A stretch of DNA of 64,000 nt from SHZI01 sp031395645 (GCA_031395645.1 JANNJM010000087.1:1-64000); one strand, 5' to 3'. Positions 7,052 through 15,871 are shown, counted from the first letter of the stretch. Translations and numbers: made by a program. The notes: generated by a model not told the origin, from the letters alone.

Positions 7052-8835
7052 TCGGGTCCTATTCGTTTGTCGATCACACTTACGATGTGCTTGTCATCGG
7101 GGCCGGTGGAGCGGGGCTACGCGCAACCGTGGGCTTGTCCGAAGCCGGCCTGTCGACCGCATGCCTCACCAAGGTTTTCCCCACGCGCAGTCACACGGTC
7201 GCCGCCCAGGGCGGGATCAGTGCGGCGCTTGGCAACATGGGTGAGGACGACTGGCGCTGGCACATGTACGACACCGTGAAGGGTTCTGACTGGCTGGGCG
7301 ACCAGGATGCCATTGCGTACATGTGTAAGGAGGCCCCCGCCGCGGTCGTAGAGCTCGAGCACTACGGCGTGCCGTTCTCGCGAACGGATGACGGGCGGAT
7401 CTATCAACGACCCTTTGGCGGCATGACCACGAATTTCGGGAAGGGCACCGCGCAGCGCACGTGCGCCGCGGCAGATCGCACGGGACATGCAATGCTGCAT
7501 ACCCTTTACCAGCAGTCCCTCAAGCACCAGGCCACTTTCTTTATCGAGTTCTTCGCGATCGATCTCATGATGGAAGACGGCGAGTGCCGGGGCGTGGTGG
7601 CCCTCGAGATGGCCACAGGCAAACTGCACCGGTTTCGGGCTCAGCAGACCATCCTCGCGACAGGTGGCTATGGTCGGGCCTACTTCTCCTGTACGTCCGC
7701 ACACACCTGCACCGGCGACGGCAGTGCGATGGCCTTGCGGGCCGGGCTGCCACTGCAGGACATGGAATTCGTGCAGTTCCACCCCACGGGTATCTATGGT
7801 TCGGGGTGCCTGATCACTGAAGGGGCGCGCGGCGAGGGCGGGTATCTCACCAATTCAGCGGGCGACCGTTTTATGGAGCGCTACGCGCCCAATGCCAAGG
7901 ACCTTGCCTCCCGCGATGTAGTCAGTCGCGCGATGACCATTGAAATCCGGGAGGGCCGGGGCGTCGGCCCCGACAAGGACCACATTTTTCTGCACCTGGA
8001 ACACCTGGGACCAGGCGTCATTCAGGAGCGCCTGCCGGGCATCGCTGAGACGGCGCGCATCTTTGCGGGCGTTGATGTGACGCGGGAGCCCATCCCCGTT
8101 CTGCCGACGGTCCACTACAACATGGGTGGTGTGCCCACCAACGTGCACGGCGAGGTCCTGACACTCAGGAATGGCAATCCGGAATCGCCCGTGCCGGGCC
8201 TGATGGCCATCGGTGAGGCAGCTTGCGTCTCTGTTCATGGCGCGAACCGGCTCGGGTCAAATTCACTCCTGGATCTTGTCGTTTTCGGCCGGTCTGCGGC
8301 GGAGCGCTGTGCCCAGAAAGTGGCAGCAGGTGCCCGCCAGAAGGCTTTACCCACCAATGCGAGCGACCTTGCCGTTACGCGCCTCGACCGGCTGCGGAAT
8401 GCCAACGGCAGTCGCGGCACCGCGGAAATCAGGCTGGAAATGCAGCGGATCATGCAAGCCCACGCCGCCGTGTTTCGAACTGGCGAATCGCTGCAGCTCG
8501 GTATCGACGCCCTGCGCCGATGTTACGCCTCGTTCGCCGATGTCCGGATTGCGGATCGCAGCATGATCTGGAATACCGACCTGCTTGAAACGCTCGAACT
8601 CGACAATCTGCTGTATCAGGCCATGGTTACGATTACCGGCGCTGCCGCACGCCACGAAAGCCGGGGCGCGCACGCCCGGGAGGACTTTCCTGCGCGCGAC
8701 GATCTGCAGTGGCTCAAACACACACTGGCCTGGATCGATGCGAGCGGAAACGTCAGCCTCGATTCCCGGCCCGTCAGGCTTCAGACACTGACTGACGACG
8801 TGGAGACCATCGCGCCAAAGGCGCGTACTTACTAA
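7048..8835 (+). CDS. sdhA: Succinate dehydrogenase flavoprotein subunit
   Basis: Catalytic subunit oxidising succinate to fumarate. The 595-residue protein has the N-terminal FAD-binding GAGGAGL motif, then TRSHTVAAQGG, whose histidine carries the covalent FAD. The active-site HPTGIYG region (FVQFHPTG) and the C-terminal HESRGAHAREDFPARDD segment follow. The start is ATG 7048, overlapping the sdhD stop. The flavinylation factor SdhE and the assembly factor SdhAF4 are encoded in the same operon. Confidence 0.97.
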   Translation: MIGSYSFVDHTYDVLVIGAGGAGLRATVGLSEAGLSTACLTKVFPTRSHTVAAQGGISAALGNMGEDDWRWHMYDTVKGSDWLGDQDAIAYMCKEAPAAVVELEHYGVPFSRTDDGRIYQRPFGGMTTNFGKGTAQRTCAAADRTGHAMLHTLYQQSLKHQATFFIEFFAIDLMMEDGECRGVVALEMATGKLHRFRAQQTILATGGYGRAYFSCTSAHTCTGDGSAMALRAGLPLQDMEFVQFHPTGIYGSGCLITEGARGEGGYLTNSAGDRFMERYAPNAKDLASRDVVSRAMTIEIREGRGVGPDKDHIFLHLEHLGPGVIQERLPGIAETARIFAGVDVTREPIPVLPTVHYNMGGVPTNVHGEVLTLRNGNPESPVPGLMAIGEAACVSVHGANRLGSNSLLDLVVFGRSAAERCAQKVAAGARQKALPTNASDLAVTRLDRLRNANGSRGTAEIRLEMQRIMQAHAAVFRTGESLQLGIDALRRCYASFADVRIADRSMIWNTDLLETLELDNLLYQAMVTITGAAARHESRGAHAREDFPARDDLQWLKHTLAWIDASGNVSLDSRPVRLQTLTDDVETIAPKARTY

Positions 8836-8860
8836 CGCCAAAGGAGCGAACGAGTTAGTC

Positions 8861-9652
8861 ATGGGTGAATTCCGCCTGCCTGCCAATTCCCGGGTTGCGA
8901 AGGGCAAGACCCATACGGTGCCTTCGGCCGCGTCAGCGTCCGGCAGCGTCCGGCAGTTCCAGATCTATCGCTACGATCCTGATACTTCCGGTAATCCGAG
9001 TGTCGATACGTACGCAGTCGACACCGGGCGTTGCGGTCCCATGGTTCTAGATGCCCTGATCAAGATCAAGAACGAGATTGATTCGACGCTGACTTTTCGT
9101 CGCTCGTGTCGGGAAGGTATCTGCGGATCCTGCGCGATGAATATCGACGGGGTGAATACGCTGGCCTGTACGCAGGCGATCGCCGACATACGTGGGCCCG
9201 TGAAGATTTATCCGCTGCCGCACCTGCCCGTGGTCAAGGATCTGGTGCCGGACCTGACCAACTTCTATGCCCAGTACGCCTCCATCAAGCCCTGGCTCCA
9301 GACGCAGACGCCGCCGCCCCCGGATCGGGAGCGACTCCAGTCGAAAGAGGACCAGGAGCTGATCAATAGCCCCTCCGCCTGCATCCTGTGCGCGTGCTGT
9401 TCGACGAGCTGCCCGAGTTACTGGTGGAACAGCGATCGCTACCTTGGGCCAGCGGCGCTCCTCGCGGCCTATCGCTGGCTCGTGGATACGCGGGACGAGG
9501 CCACGGGGTCGCGCCTCGACGACCTCGAGGATCCGTTTCGCCTGTATCGCTGTCACACGATCATGAACTGTACGAATGCGTGCCCCAAGGACCTGAATCC
9601 GGCCAAGGCGATCGCCGCTACCAAACGCCTGCTGGCAGAGCGGCGCCTGTAG
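8861..9652 (+). CDS. sdhB: Succinate dehydrogenase iron-sulfur subunit
   Basis: Electron-transfer subunit with three Fe-S clusters. The 2Fe-2S ligands are in CREGICGSCAMN (near residues 83-94), the 4Fe-4S ligands in CILCACCSTSCP (near 175-186) and the 3Fe-4S ligands in CHTIMNCTNACPKDLNP near the C-terminus. The 263-residue length is slightly above that of E. coli SdhB (238) because of an N-terminal extension rich in Ala and Ser. It follows sdhA after 25 nt with AAAGGAGCG upstream. Confidence 0.97.
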   Translation: MGEFRLPANSRVAKGKTHTVPSAASASGSVRQFQIYRYDPDTSGNPSVDTYAVDTGRCGPMVLDALIKIKNEIDSTLTFRRSCREGICGSCAMNIDGVNTLACTQAIADIRGPVKIYPLPHLPVVKDLVPDLTNFYAQYASIKPWLQTQTPPPPDRERLQSKEDQELINSPSACILCACCSTSCPSYWWNSDRYLGPAALLAAYRWLVDTRDEATGSRLDDLEDPFRLYRCHTIMNCTNACPKDLNPAKAIAATKRLLAERRL

Positions 9653-9666
9653 CAGGCTGGCGGTTC

Positions 9667-9915
9667 TTGGATAGCGAGCACCTTGCCCGTCTCCGCTGGC
9701 GCTGCCGACGGGGTATGCGGGAACTCGATGTGTTGCTACTGCGCTATCTCGAACGGGAGTTTCCAACAGCACTGCCGCCCGCCCAGGCCGCATTCGAGTC
9801 GTTGCTTTCCGCAGAAGATCCCGAGATTCTCGACTTGCTGGCGGGCCGCCTCGTGCCGGACGATGCGGCTCTCAATGCAGTCATCCAACGGCTACTTGCG
9901 CATTCTCGACATTGA
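9667..9915 (+). CDS. sdhE: SdhE, FAD assembly factor
   Basis: SdhE (YgfY) promotes covalent attachment of FAD to SdhA. The 82-residue product carries the diagnostic RRGMRELD motif (RGxxE) near residues 15-22 and a helical bundle pattern, and ends normally. The start appears to be TTG 9667; no ATG or GTG in frame lies before the conserved RWRCRRGM. It follows sdhB by 14 nt and overlaps the ygfX-like gene. Confidence 0.9.
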   Translation: MDSEHLARLRWRCRRGMRELDVLLLRYLEREFPTALPPAQAAFESLLSAEDPEILDLLAGRLVPDDAALNAVIQRLLAHSRH

Positions 9916-10351
9916 CCGTTCGTCCTGCCGACGCGTCCCTCTGCTAATTCTCGGCAGCGTCGTGCTTGCAATAGCCGGGCTTGGCTTGAGTGGCCTGCAC
10001 TGGCGGTTGCTGGCACCGGCGTTGTGCCTGGTCCTGGTCAGCGGCCTGCACGAGTTGCGACGCGCGTGGCCCGGCTCGCCGCGGTGTGTGACATCGATCC
10101 GGATCTGGCCGGATGGCCGGTTTGTCGTGGGCTTTGGCCGGCAGCCGCAGGCGCTTGGGTCCGTGTCCCTTGAATCCGTAACCCTTGAATCCGTAACTCT
10201 GGCCCACTCATGGACGATACCGGGCTTCGCCCTTGGTTTGGCCTTTGTCTGCCCGGACCGACGCCGGTGCCAGGCGCTGCTGTTTCGCGATCAGTTGCCG
10301 CCGGATGTCTGGCGCCGGCTGCGCCTTCGGCTGCGTTACCCTGGCGCCTAG
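9875..10351 (+). CDS. YgfX/CptA-like membrane protein
   Basis: In E. coli ygfY (sdhE) is followed by ygfX, a small inner-membrane protein described as a toxin-like partner. This gene occupies the same place. It encodes two adjacent N-terminal transmembrane segments (LLILGSVVLAIAGLGL and LLAPALCLVLVSGL), then a soluble part with the IWPDGRFVVG motif typical of the family, and an LPPDVWRRLRLRLR end. The start is ATG 9875, overlapping sdhE by 41 nt; ATG 9863 and TTG 9896 are alternatives. A 15-bp unit repeated three times at 10160-10204 gives SLESVTLESVTL. Assignment rests mainly on context and topology. Confidence 0.72.
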   Translation: MQSSNGYLRILDIDRSSCRRVPLLILGSVVLAIAGLGLSGLHWRLLAPALCLVLVSGLHELRRAWPGSPRCVTSIRIWPDGRFVVGFGRQPQALGSVSLESVTLESVTLAHSWTIPGFALGLAFVCPDRRRCQALLFRDQLPPDVWRRLRLRLRYPGA

Positions 10352-10460
10352 GCGAGCAGGATTCACGTAGAATCGCGCCAGGCGCTGCGCTGCATCACCG
10401 GGCGGGTGTCCGTTCCGTGAAGCCGGTGCTCAACATTCGGAGCTGCGCGTCACGCAGGGC

Positions 10461-10487
10461 GAACTTTCTGCGGGTGATCTTGTCTAC
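10461..10487 (+). promoter_or_regulatory. rpoE: Sigma-E (AlgU)-type promoter of rpoE
   Basis: GAACTT at 10461-10466 is followed after exactly 16 nt by TCTAC at 10483-10487. This matches the GAACTT-N16-TCTRA consensus of RpoE/AlgU promoters. It lies about 50 nt upstream of the rpoE ATG, as expected for positive autoregulation. Confidence 0.75.
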
Positions 10488-10534
10488 CCGCCAGTGAGTT
10501 GCCAGCGCCCGCGATCCGAAACAGGACTTCGGGC

Positions 10535-11122
10535 ATGGCAGGGACAAGCGGGGATCAGCTTCTCGTAGAGCGCGCTCAACGAGGTGACCGGCATGCTTTT
10601 GATCTGCTGGTGCGGAAGTACCAGCAGAAAATCGTCAGCCTCATCATGCGTTACGTGCGGGATCCGACAGAAGCTCTCGACGTGTCCCAGGAAGCTTTCG
10701 TGAAGGCCTATCGTGCCTTGCCTGGATTTCGGGGCGAGAGTGCTTTCTACACATGGCTCTACCGCATCGCGATTAACACGGCCAAGAACTACCTGGTGAG
10801 CCTGCAGCGAAAACCAGTCGACTACACTCTGGATGGTCAGGACCCGGAACATGCAGAGCGTAGCGGGTACCTCCGGGATGACGAGACCCCGGAGGCACTC
10901 GCCATGCAGGAAGAGCTGCGGGACGCGGTCGAGCAGGCTATCGCTGCATTACCAGAAGAGTTGCGAACCGCGATCATGCTGCGCGAAATCGAGGGGCTCA
11001 GCTACGAAGATATTGCCACGGCCATGGACTGCCCGGTCGGCACCGTCCGTTCGCGAATCTTTCGGGCTCGCGATGCCATTGACGTGGCGATCCGGCCCCT
11101 GACCGACCAGGCCCTCGATTGA
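10535..11122 (+). CDS. rpoE: RNA polymerase sigma factor RpoE (AlgU type)
   Basis: ECF sigma factor for envelope stress. The 195-residue protein has the sigma-2 region (DLLVRKYQQKIVSLIMRYV through SAFYTWLYRIAINTAKNYL) and sigma-4 (LPEELRTAIMLREIEGLSYEDIA, then MDCPVGTVRSRIFRAR). It is very close to E. coli RpoE. ATG 10535 (MAGTSGDQ) is preceded by AGGAC; the in-frame TTG at 10499 would lie almost at the transcription start. Followed directly by rseA and rseB. Confidence 0.97.
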   Translation: MAGTSGDQLLVERAQRGDRHAFDLLVRKYQQKIVSLIMRYVRDPTEALDVSQEAFVKAYRALPGFRGESAFYTWLYRIAINTAKNYLVSLQRKPVDYTLDGQDPEHAERSGYLRDDETPEALAMQEELRDAVEQAIAALPEELRTAIMLREIEGLSYEDIATAMDCPVGTVRSRIFRARDAIDVAIRPLTDQALD

Positions 11123-11151
11123 TCAAGACAGACCCGGAGAGAGCGACGACC

Positions 11152-11808
11152 ATGATGACCGGCACGGATCACAACCCACTCATCGACGAGCAATTGTCAG
11201 CCTGGCTGGATGACGAGTTGCCCCACGAGGAACTGGAATTGTTGCGTGCCCGGCTGGATGAATCTCCGGAGCACCGGGCGCGCCTGGCCCGCTACAGCCT
11301 GATTGGATACCAACTCCGGGATCGCCAGCCTGGCCGGTTGCAATCCGGGTTGTTGGCCCTGAGCCTCAGTGCCCGCGTGAGTGCGGCCCTGCGCGGGCCG
11401 GTCGGCAGCACCGCCGAGGCGTCTTTGAGGGTTGCGTCTCCGTGGCCCAAACCCTGGCCCAAACCCTGGCCCAGTCGATTCCTGCCCTACGCGCTGGCCG
11501 CAGGGGTTGTCCTGGTTGCTGTCGGCCTGACGACCCTCCTGCACCAGGCTGGTGTTGGTCCGGGGTTCTCCGCGGGCAACCAGACGCAGGCCTCAGTCCA
11601 GGTGGTTTCTCCAGTCGAACGTCAGGCAACTCTGCGGGTGACGACCGGCAGCCGGGCGTCGCTGTCTCCGCAGCGGCTGACCAGCTATCTGGTCTATCAC
11701 GGCGAGTACTCCGGTGTGTTGTCGGCGCGGGTCACTGAATCACATATCGTTAATCAATCCCGCTATGCGGGAGCTCTGCAGGCCGCGGACCTGTCACCGA
11801 GCCAGTGA
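11152..11808 (+). CDS. rseA: Anti-sigma-E factor RseA (MucA)
   Basis: Single-pass inner-membrane anti-sigma factor that holds RpoE inactive until cleaved by DegS- and RseP-type proteases. The 218-residue protein has the N-terminal RseA_N domain (NPLIDEQLSAWLDDELPHEELELL), one transmembrane helix (FLPYALAAGVVLVAVGLTTLL, near 120-140) and a periplasmic C-terminus that interacts with RseB. ATG 11152 follows GGAGAG; TTG 11119 is an alternative. A 12-bp unit repeated three times at 11440-11475 encodes PWPKPWPKPWPS just before the membrane helix. Confidence 0.92.
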   Translation: MMTGTDHNPLIDEQLSAWLDDELPHEELELLRARLDESPEHRARLARYSLIGYQLRDRQPGRLQSGLLALSLSARVSAALRGPVGSTAEASLRVASPWPKPWPKPWPSRFLPYALAAGVVLVAVGLTTLLHQAGVGPGFSAGNQTQASVQVVSPVERQATLRVTTGSRASLSPQRLTSYLVYHGEYSGVLSARVTESHIVNQSRYAGALQAADLSPSQ

Positions 11809-12833
11809 TCAGTTTCGTGAGATCCCGGGTCGCCTGCATCCTCGCTGGTGTGATCGCGGCTCTGCCTGCGGCGGGCAGTGACGACCCAGGGGGCTGGCTC
11901 GAAAGGATGAGCTACTCACTGGAGTACCTGAATTATGAAGGCACCCTGATTCACATGCAGGGTGCCGATGCCGCCGTCATGCGCATCGTGCATCGAGTCG
12001 AGAACGGCGTACGCACCGAGCGAATTACGGCCATGGACGAGGTTGGTCGCGAGATCATCCGCCGTGGCGAGGAAGTCACCTGCATCCTGCCGGATCAGCA
12101 GGCCGTCCTGGTCGGAATCCGCAGCGATGAGCGGCAGGGTACAAGCCCGCTGCGCGAGCAGTTTGCGGGCGATGTGCGTTTCGATAGCCGCTACTATCGG
12201 CTGGCCCTTGCCACTGGCGGGAAGTTTGTGGGCCGCGACACGCGCGTAGTTACGGTGCGGCCGACCGACAGCTATCGCTATGGCTATCGCGTCTGGCTGG
12301 ACCACGCAACAGCCATGCCGCTGAAGGTGCAGATCGCCGGTGACGATGGCGTGGTGGTCGAACAGTTGCTGTTTGCCGATATCAGCCTTCCTGAGCGAAT
12401 TCCGGCTTCCGCCGTGCAGCCCTCCCGGACCATCGACAGCTACACGTGGCAACGTTCCCCCGCACGCGCAGTACCACTGTCCGGTGCGGGGTCCGCAGTG
12501 GCTGTCGAAACGGGTGCCTGGCGCGTGGACGCCATGCCGCCCGGTTTCCGCCTCCGTGCTGTGCGCTCCCAGCGGGCAGAAGGGACCACCCTGCCAATGG
12601 AGCACCTCGTCTATTCGGACGGGGTAGCCAGCGTTTCTGTATTCGTAGAAGCGGGCGTTGCGGCTGCCGAACAGGGCGAAGGACCCTCGCACATGGGTGC
12701 TGCAAATGCCTACACGACCACGACTGGCGGTTTCCTGATCACGGCCGTTGGCGAAGTCCCTGTTCGTACCGTCGAGACGATTGCCCGGTCAGTGCGTCCG
12801 GTCGTCCCTCTGGCCGCCAGTCCGGGTCCGTAG
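11805..12833 (+). CDS. rseB: Sigma-E regulator RseB (MucB)
   Basis: Periplasmic protein that binds RseA and senses mislocalised lipoproteins or LPS. The 342-residue product has a signal peptide (residues 1-24, ending near AAGSDD), the MucB/RseB N-terminal domain (WLERMSYSLEYLNYEGTLIHMQG) and the C-terminal domain (GFRLRAVRSQR, MEHLVYSDGVASVSVFVE). GTG 11805 overlaps the rseA stop. No rseC or mucD follows; the next gene is a glutaredoxin-like protein. Confidence 0.93.
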   Translation: MISFVRSRVACILAGVIAALPAAGSDDPGGWLERMSYSLEYLNYEGTLIHMQGADAAVMRIVHRVENGVRTERITAMDEVGREIIRRGEEVTCILPDQQAVLVGIRSDERQGTSPLREQFAGDVRFDSRYYRLALATGGKFVGRDTRVVTVRPTDSYRYGYRVWLDHATAMPLKVQIAGDDGVVVEQLLFADISLPERIPASAVQPSRTIDSYTWQRSPARAVPLSGAGSAVAVETGAWRVDAMPPGFRLRAVRSQRAEGTTLPMEHLVYSDGVASVSVFVEAGVAAAEQGEGPSHMGAANAYTTTTGGFLITAVGEVPVRTVETIARSVRPVVPLAASPGP

Positions 12834-12837
12834 CGGG

Positions 12838-13077
12838 GTGCAGGAACTCGTCGTCTACAGTCGTCGTGGTTGCCACCTTTGCGAACGCATGCTTGAGGAG
12901 TTGATTCCGCTGTGCCGGGATCGGGCCACGATCCTGATCCTGGATGTCGACAGCTGCGAGGACTGGCGGCAAGCCTATGGGAGCCGTGTGCCTGTCCTCT
13001 GCAGCGGAGGCCGGGAAATCAGTGTTTCGCACCTGGACCGAGGCACACTCATGGCGGTTTTTCAGCAGTCCCGGTGA
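12838..13077 (+). CDS. Glutaredoxin-family thiol protein (DUF836 type)
   Basis: A 79-residue thioredoxin-fold protein with the redox motif CHLC near residues 12-15 (VVYSRRGCHLCERM), then LDVDSCEDWRQAYGSRVPVL with the cis-proline of the fold. DUF836 members commonly accompany lepA/lepB or sigma-E genes in gammaproteobacteria. GTG 12838 begins 4 nt after the rseB stop. The substrate is unknown. Confidence 0.85.
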   Translation: MQELVVYSRRGCHLCERMLEELIPLCRDRATILILDVDSCEDWRQAYGSRVPVLCSGGREISVSHLDRGTLMAVFQQSR

Positions 13078-13134
13078 GGCCTCCCGGGGGCCTCGTGATA
13101 CCCTACGGCCGATTTTGTACAACTGGGATTAGCC

Positions 13135-13893
13135 GTGGATTTTGCTCTGATTCTTGTGGTAGCGACCGGCGTGACGGGTTTGATCTGGGCTGCGTACGTC
13201 GCCTGGTTGCGATCGCGCCCCCCGGGCAGCGACCATTCTGAGCCTGTCATCGTTGAGTACGCGCGGTCGTTCTTTCCAATCCTGCTGGTGGTGCTGCTGA
13301 TCCGGTCCTTCCTCTTTGAGCCGTTCCGGATTCCTTCGGCCTCGATGATGCCGACACTGCTGATTGGCGACTTCATCTTCGTCAACAAGTACGCCTACGG
13401 ATTGCGGCTGCCGGTACTCAATACCGAAATTCTCGATCTGGGCTCGCCGGAGCGTGGTGACGTCGTGGTCTTCCGCCTGCCATCGGATCCGTCGATAAAT
13501 TACATCAAGCGGCTGGTGGGCTTGCCTGGAGACTCGATTACATATCTGAACAGTCAGATCTTCGTCAACGAGCAGCCGGTTCCCGTGGCACTCACCGGAC
13601 CCTATCAGGGAGGCGATCAGCCAGGATCCATCCTCGCCCGGGAGCAGCTGGGGACTCACGAACACGATGTGCTCTTCATGCCTGGGCGCGGCAGCCGGGA
13701 GGGTACGTTCATCGTGCCGTCCGGCCACTACCTGATGATGGGCGATAACCGGGATAACAGCCGGGACAGCCGCTACGACGGCGTTGGGATGATTCCGGAT
13801 GGCAATGTCGTCGGCAGAGCCGTGCGCATCTGGATGAACTGGGATTTCCCGGGCATGCCTCGCTGGCAGCGCATTGGGCATGCTATCGACTGA
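13135..13893 (+). CDS. lepB: Signal peptidase I
   Basis: Cleaves signal peptides of secreted proteins at the periplasmic face. Two N-terminal membrane segments (residues 1-25 and about 42-60) precede the catalytic serine motif FRIPSASMMPTLLIGD. The catalytic lysine is in YIKRLVGLPGDSI, and box E is GDNRDNSRDSR. The 252-residue length is normal for compact S26 peptidases. It uses a GTG start. lepA, usually immediately upstream in proteobacteria, is absent here. Confidence 0.96.
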   Translation: MDFALILVVATGVTGLIWAAYVAWLRSRPPGSDHSEPVIVEYARSFFPILLVVLLIRSFLFEPFRIPSASMMPTLLIGDFIFVNKYAYGLRLPVLNTEILDLGSPERGDVVVFRLPSDPSINYIKRLVGLPGDSITYLNSQIFVNEQPVPVALTGPYQGGDQPGSILAREQLGTHEHDVLFMPGRGSREGTFIVPSGHYLMMGDNRDNSRDSRYDGVGMIPDGNVVGRAVRIWMNWDFPGMPRWQRIGHAID

Positions 13894-13936
13894 CGGGGAC
13901 TTGTCTGAGGGCTTGATTCAATTAGAGGGGTACACG

Positions 13937-14302
13937 ATGCGGCAACGGCAACAGGGAATAACGGCGATTGGTTTTGTGCTGATTGCAGCACTGGTCGGGT
14001 TGGTTGGCTACGGGGTCCTCAGGCTGTTTCCGGTCTATATGACCCAGATGAAGATTCGTAAGCTGTTGACGGACCTGAAAGTCGAATACGACGGCAACGG
14101 TGCCAACCAGAGCAGGCTGCAATCGGCGATCGCCAGACGCCTGGACATCGATTTCATTGACTATCCAAAACGTCAGGACTTCGTCATCTCGACAACTGAT
14201 AACGGGTTCCTCATTGCAGTCAGCTACGAGGACAGCGTGCCTTACATCGCTAACCTCTCGCTGATGGCCAGCTTTGACAATTCGGTCGAGATCACGAAGT
14301 GA
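13937..14302 (+). CDS. DUF4845 membrane protein
   Basis: A 121-residue protein with one N-terminal transmembrane helix (TAIGFVLIAALVGLVGYGVL) resembling type IV pilin-like anchors, then a periplasmic domain with the DUF4845 pattern (LFPVYMTQMKI, RRLDIDFIDYP, AVSYEDSVPYIANLSLMASF). The family sits between lepB and rnc in many beta- and gammaproteobacteria; its function is unknown. ATG 13937 is preceded by AGAGGGG. The stop overlaps the rnc GTG. Confidence 0.88.
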   Translation: MRQRQQGITAIGFVLIAALVGLVGYGVLRLFPVYMTQMKIRKLLTDLKVEYDGNGANQSRLQSAIARRLDIDFIDYPKRQDFVISTTDNGFLIAVSYEDSVPYIANLSLMASFDNSVEITK

Positions 14303-14979
14303 CCCTGCCGGCCGACTGGGCCAGGGGCGCACTCGGCTACCACTTTCAGGACGAGGGCTTGCTGACTCAGGCACTGACACACCGGAGCGTCGGTGGGCCG
14401 GATAATGAGCGGCTGGAGTTTCTAGGTGACGCCGTGCTCGGTCTGGTAACAGCGGAGGCCCTGTACGCGGCGCACCGCGACGCCGATGAGGGCGCCCTGA
14501 GCCGGCTCCGCGCCCGGCTCGTGCGGCGCGAGACGCTGGAGGAAGTGGCGCGGGAACTGGCACTTGGAGACCAGCTGCGCCTCGGTAGTGGCGAGTTGCG
14601 GGCCGGTGGTCATCGCCGGGCGTCCATACTGGCGAACGCCCTTGAAGCAGTGTTTGGAGCGGTTTACGTGGACGGAGGCTGGTCTGCCAGTCACGCAGTA
14701 ATTCTAAAGCTGCTCGGTCCGCGTCTGGCAGTGCTTGGTGCCGACGAAGAACTCCGTGACCCCAAGACACGGTTGCAGGAATTTTTGCAGGGACGCGGTC
14801 ACGCCTTGCCCACCTATGACGTCCATCACGTAAGTGGTTCGGCGCATGCCCAGCATTTCGACGTGATCTGCCGTCTGGTAAATCCGAGCCTCGAGGTCCG
14901 CGGTGCAGGCGCGAGCCGCCGGGCCGCTGAACAGCAGGCCGCCGAGCAGGCGCTGCGAGCCCTGGGCATCCATGGGTAA
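14299..14979 (+). CDS. rnc: Ribonuclease III
   Basis: Double-strand-specific endoribonuclease for rRNA and mRNA processing. The catalytic signature NERLEFLGDAVLG lies near residues 35-47. The second acidic cluster is in the AVFGAVYVDGG region, and the double-stranded RNA-binding domain occupies about 152-222 (DPKTRLQEFLQGRGHALPTY through RRAAEQQAAEQAL). Length 226. It starts with GTG overlapping the preceding stop (GTGA) and overlaps era by 8 nt, the normal rnc-era arrangement. Confidence 0.96.
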   Translation: MTLPADWARGALGYHFQDEGLLTQALTHRSVGGPDNERLEFLGDAVLGLVTAEALYAAHRDADEGALSRLRARLVRRETLEEVARELALGDQLRLGSGELRAGGHRRASILANALEAVFGAVYVDGGWSASHAVILKLLGPRLAVLGADEELRDPKTRLQEFLQGRGHALPTYDVHHVSGSAHAQHFDVICRLVNPSLEVRGAGASRRAAEQQAAEQALRALGIHG

Positions 14980-15871
14980 GGAGTTCCGCACTGGCTTCGT
15001 CGCCATCGTGGGCCGGCCGAATGTCGGCAAGTCCACGCTGGTGAATGCGCTGGTCGGGCGCAAGATCAGCATCGTTACGCCGCGCCCCCAGACGACCCGC
15101 CATGCCATCGTCGGCGTCCTGACGAGGCCGGACGCACAGTTGCTGTTTGTGGATACGCCCGGCCTGCACACGCGCCAGCGCAATCTCCTGAATCGCGCGA
15201 TGAACCGTGCGGTCGACGGCGCACTCGTGGGTGCCGACGTGGCCCTGCTGGTCGTGGAGGCTGGCGTGTGGAAAGCGTCGGACTCTTTCGTCGTCGAGCA
15301 CGCGCTGGCTGTCGGGATTCCCGTCGTACTCGTGGTCAACAAGGTGGACCTGGTACGGCCGAAGTCGGCTCTCCTGCCGTATCTCCTCGCCAGCGAGAAG
15401 CGGGCCGCGTTTCACGCCATCGTGCCCATCTCAGCGGCTGGCGCTGATAACCTGGATCGGTTGCTGGAGATCCTCACTGATCTCCTGCCGGTCGGACCGC
15501 CGCTGTACCCGGCGGATACCACCACCGACCGGGGCCTGGCATTTCGCGTGGCTGAGATCATCCGCGAAAAGCTGCTTATAGCGCTGCGGCAGGAGGTTCC
15601 CTACGGTCTCGCTGTGGAGATCCTGGCCCTCGAGGAGAAGCCGGGTGTGGTGCTCGCTGACGCGGTGATCTGGGCCGACCGCGAGTCCCACAAGGGCATT
15701 GTCGTCGGCAAGGGCGGCGCGACCATCAAGGAAGTTGGCACGGCTGCGCGACTGGACCTCGAGAAAATCTTCGGGCTCAGCTTCTACCTGGAGACCCACG
15801 TTAAGGTGAAGAGCAACTGGGCAGACAGCGCCCGGGCATTGCAACAGTTCGGTTTCGACGCAAACTCATGA
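14972..15871 (+). CDS. era: GTPase Era
   Basis: Essential GTPase that binds the 3' end of 16S rRNA during 30S assembly. G1 is GRPNVGKST, G2 is the TTRH region, G3 is DTPGLH and G4 is NKVD. The C-terminal KH domain contains VVGKGGATIKEVG. The 299-residue length is as expected. ATG 14972 overlaps the end of rnc. Confidence 0.96.
   Translation: MGKEFRTGFVAIVGRPNVGKSTLVNALVGRKISIVTPRPQTTRHAIVGVLTRPDAQLLFVDTPGLHTRQRNLLNRAMNRAVDGALVGADVALLVVEAGVWKASDSFVVEHALAVGIPVVLVVNKVDLVRPKSALLPYLLASEKRAAFHAIVPISAAGADNLDRLLEILTDLLPVGPPLYPADTTTDRGLAFRVAEIIREKLLIALRQEVPYGLAVEILALEEKPGVVLADAVIWADRESHKGIVVGKGGATIKEVGTAARLDLEKIFGLSFYLETHVKVKSNWADSARALQQFGFDANS

Noticed and set aside
13922..15415. 497-codon open frame opposite rnc and era
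   Set aside because: It spans several well-supported genes in antisense and has no domain.
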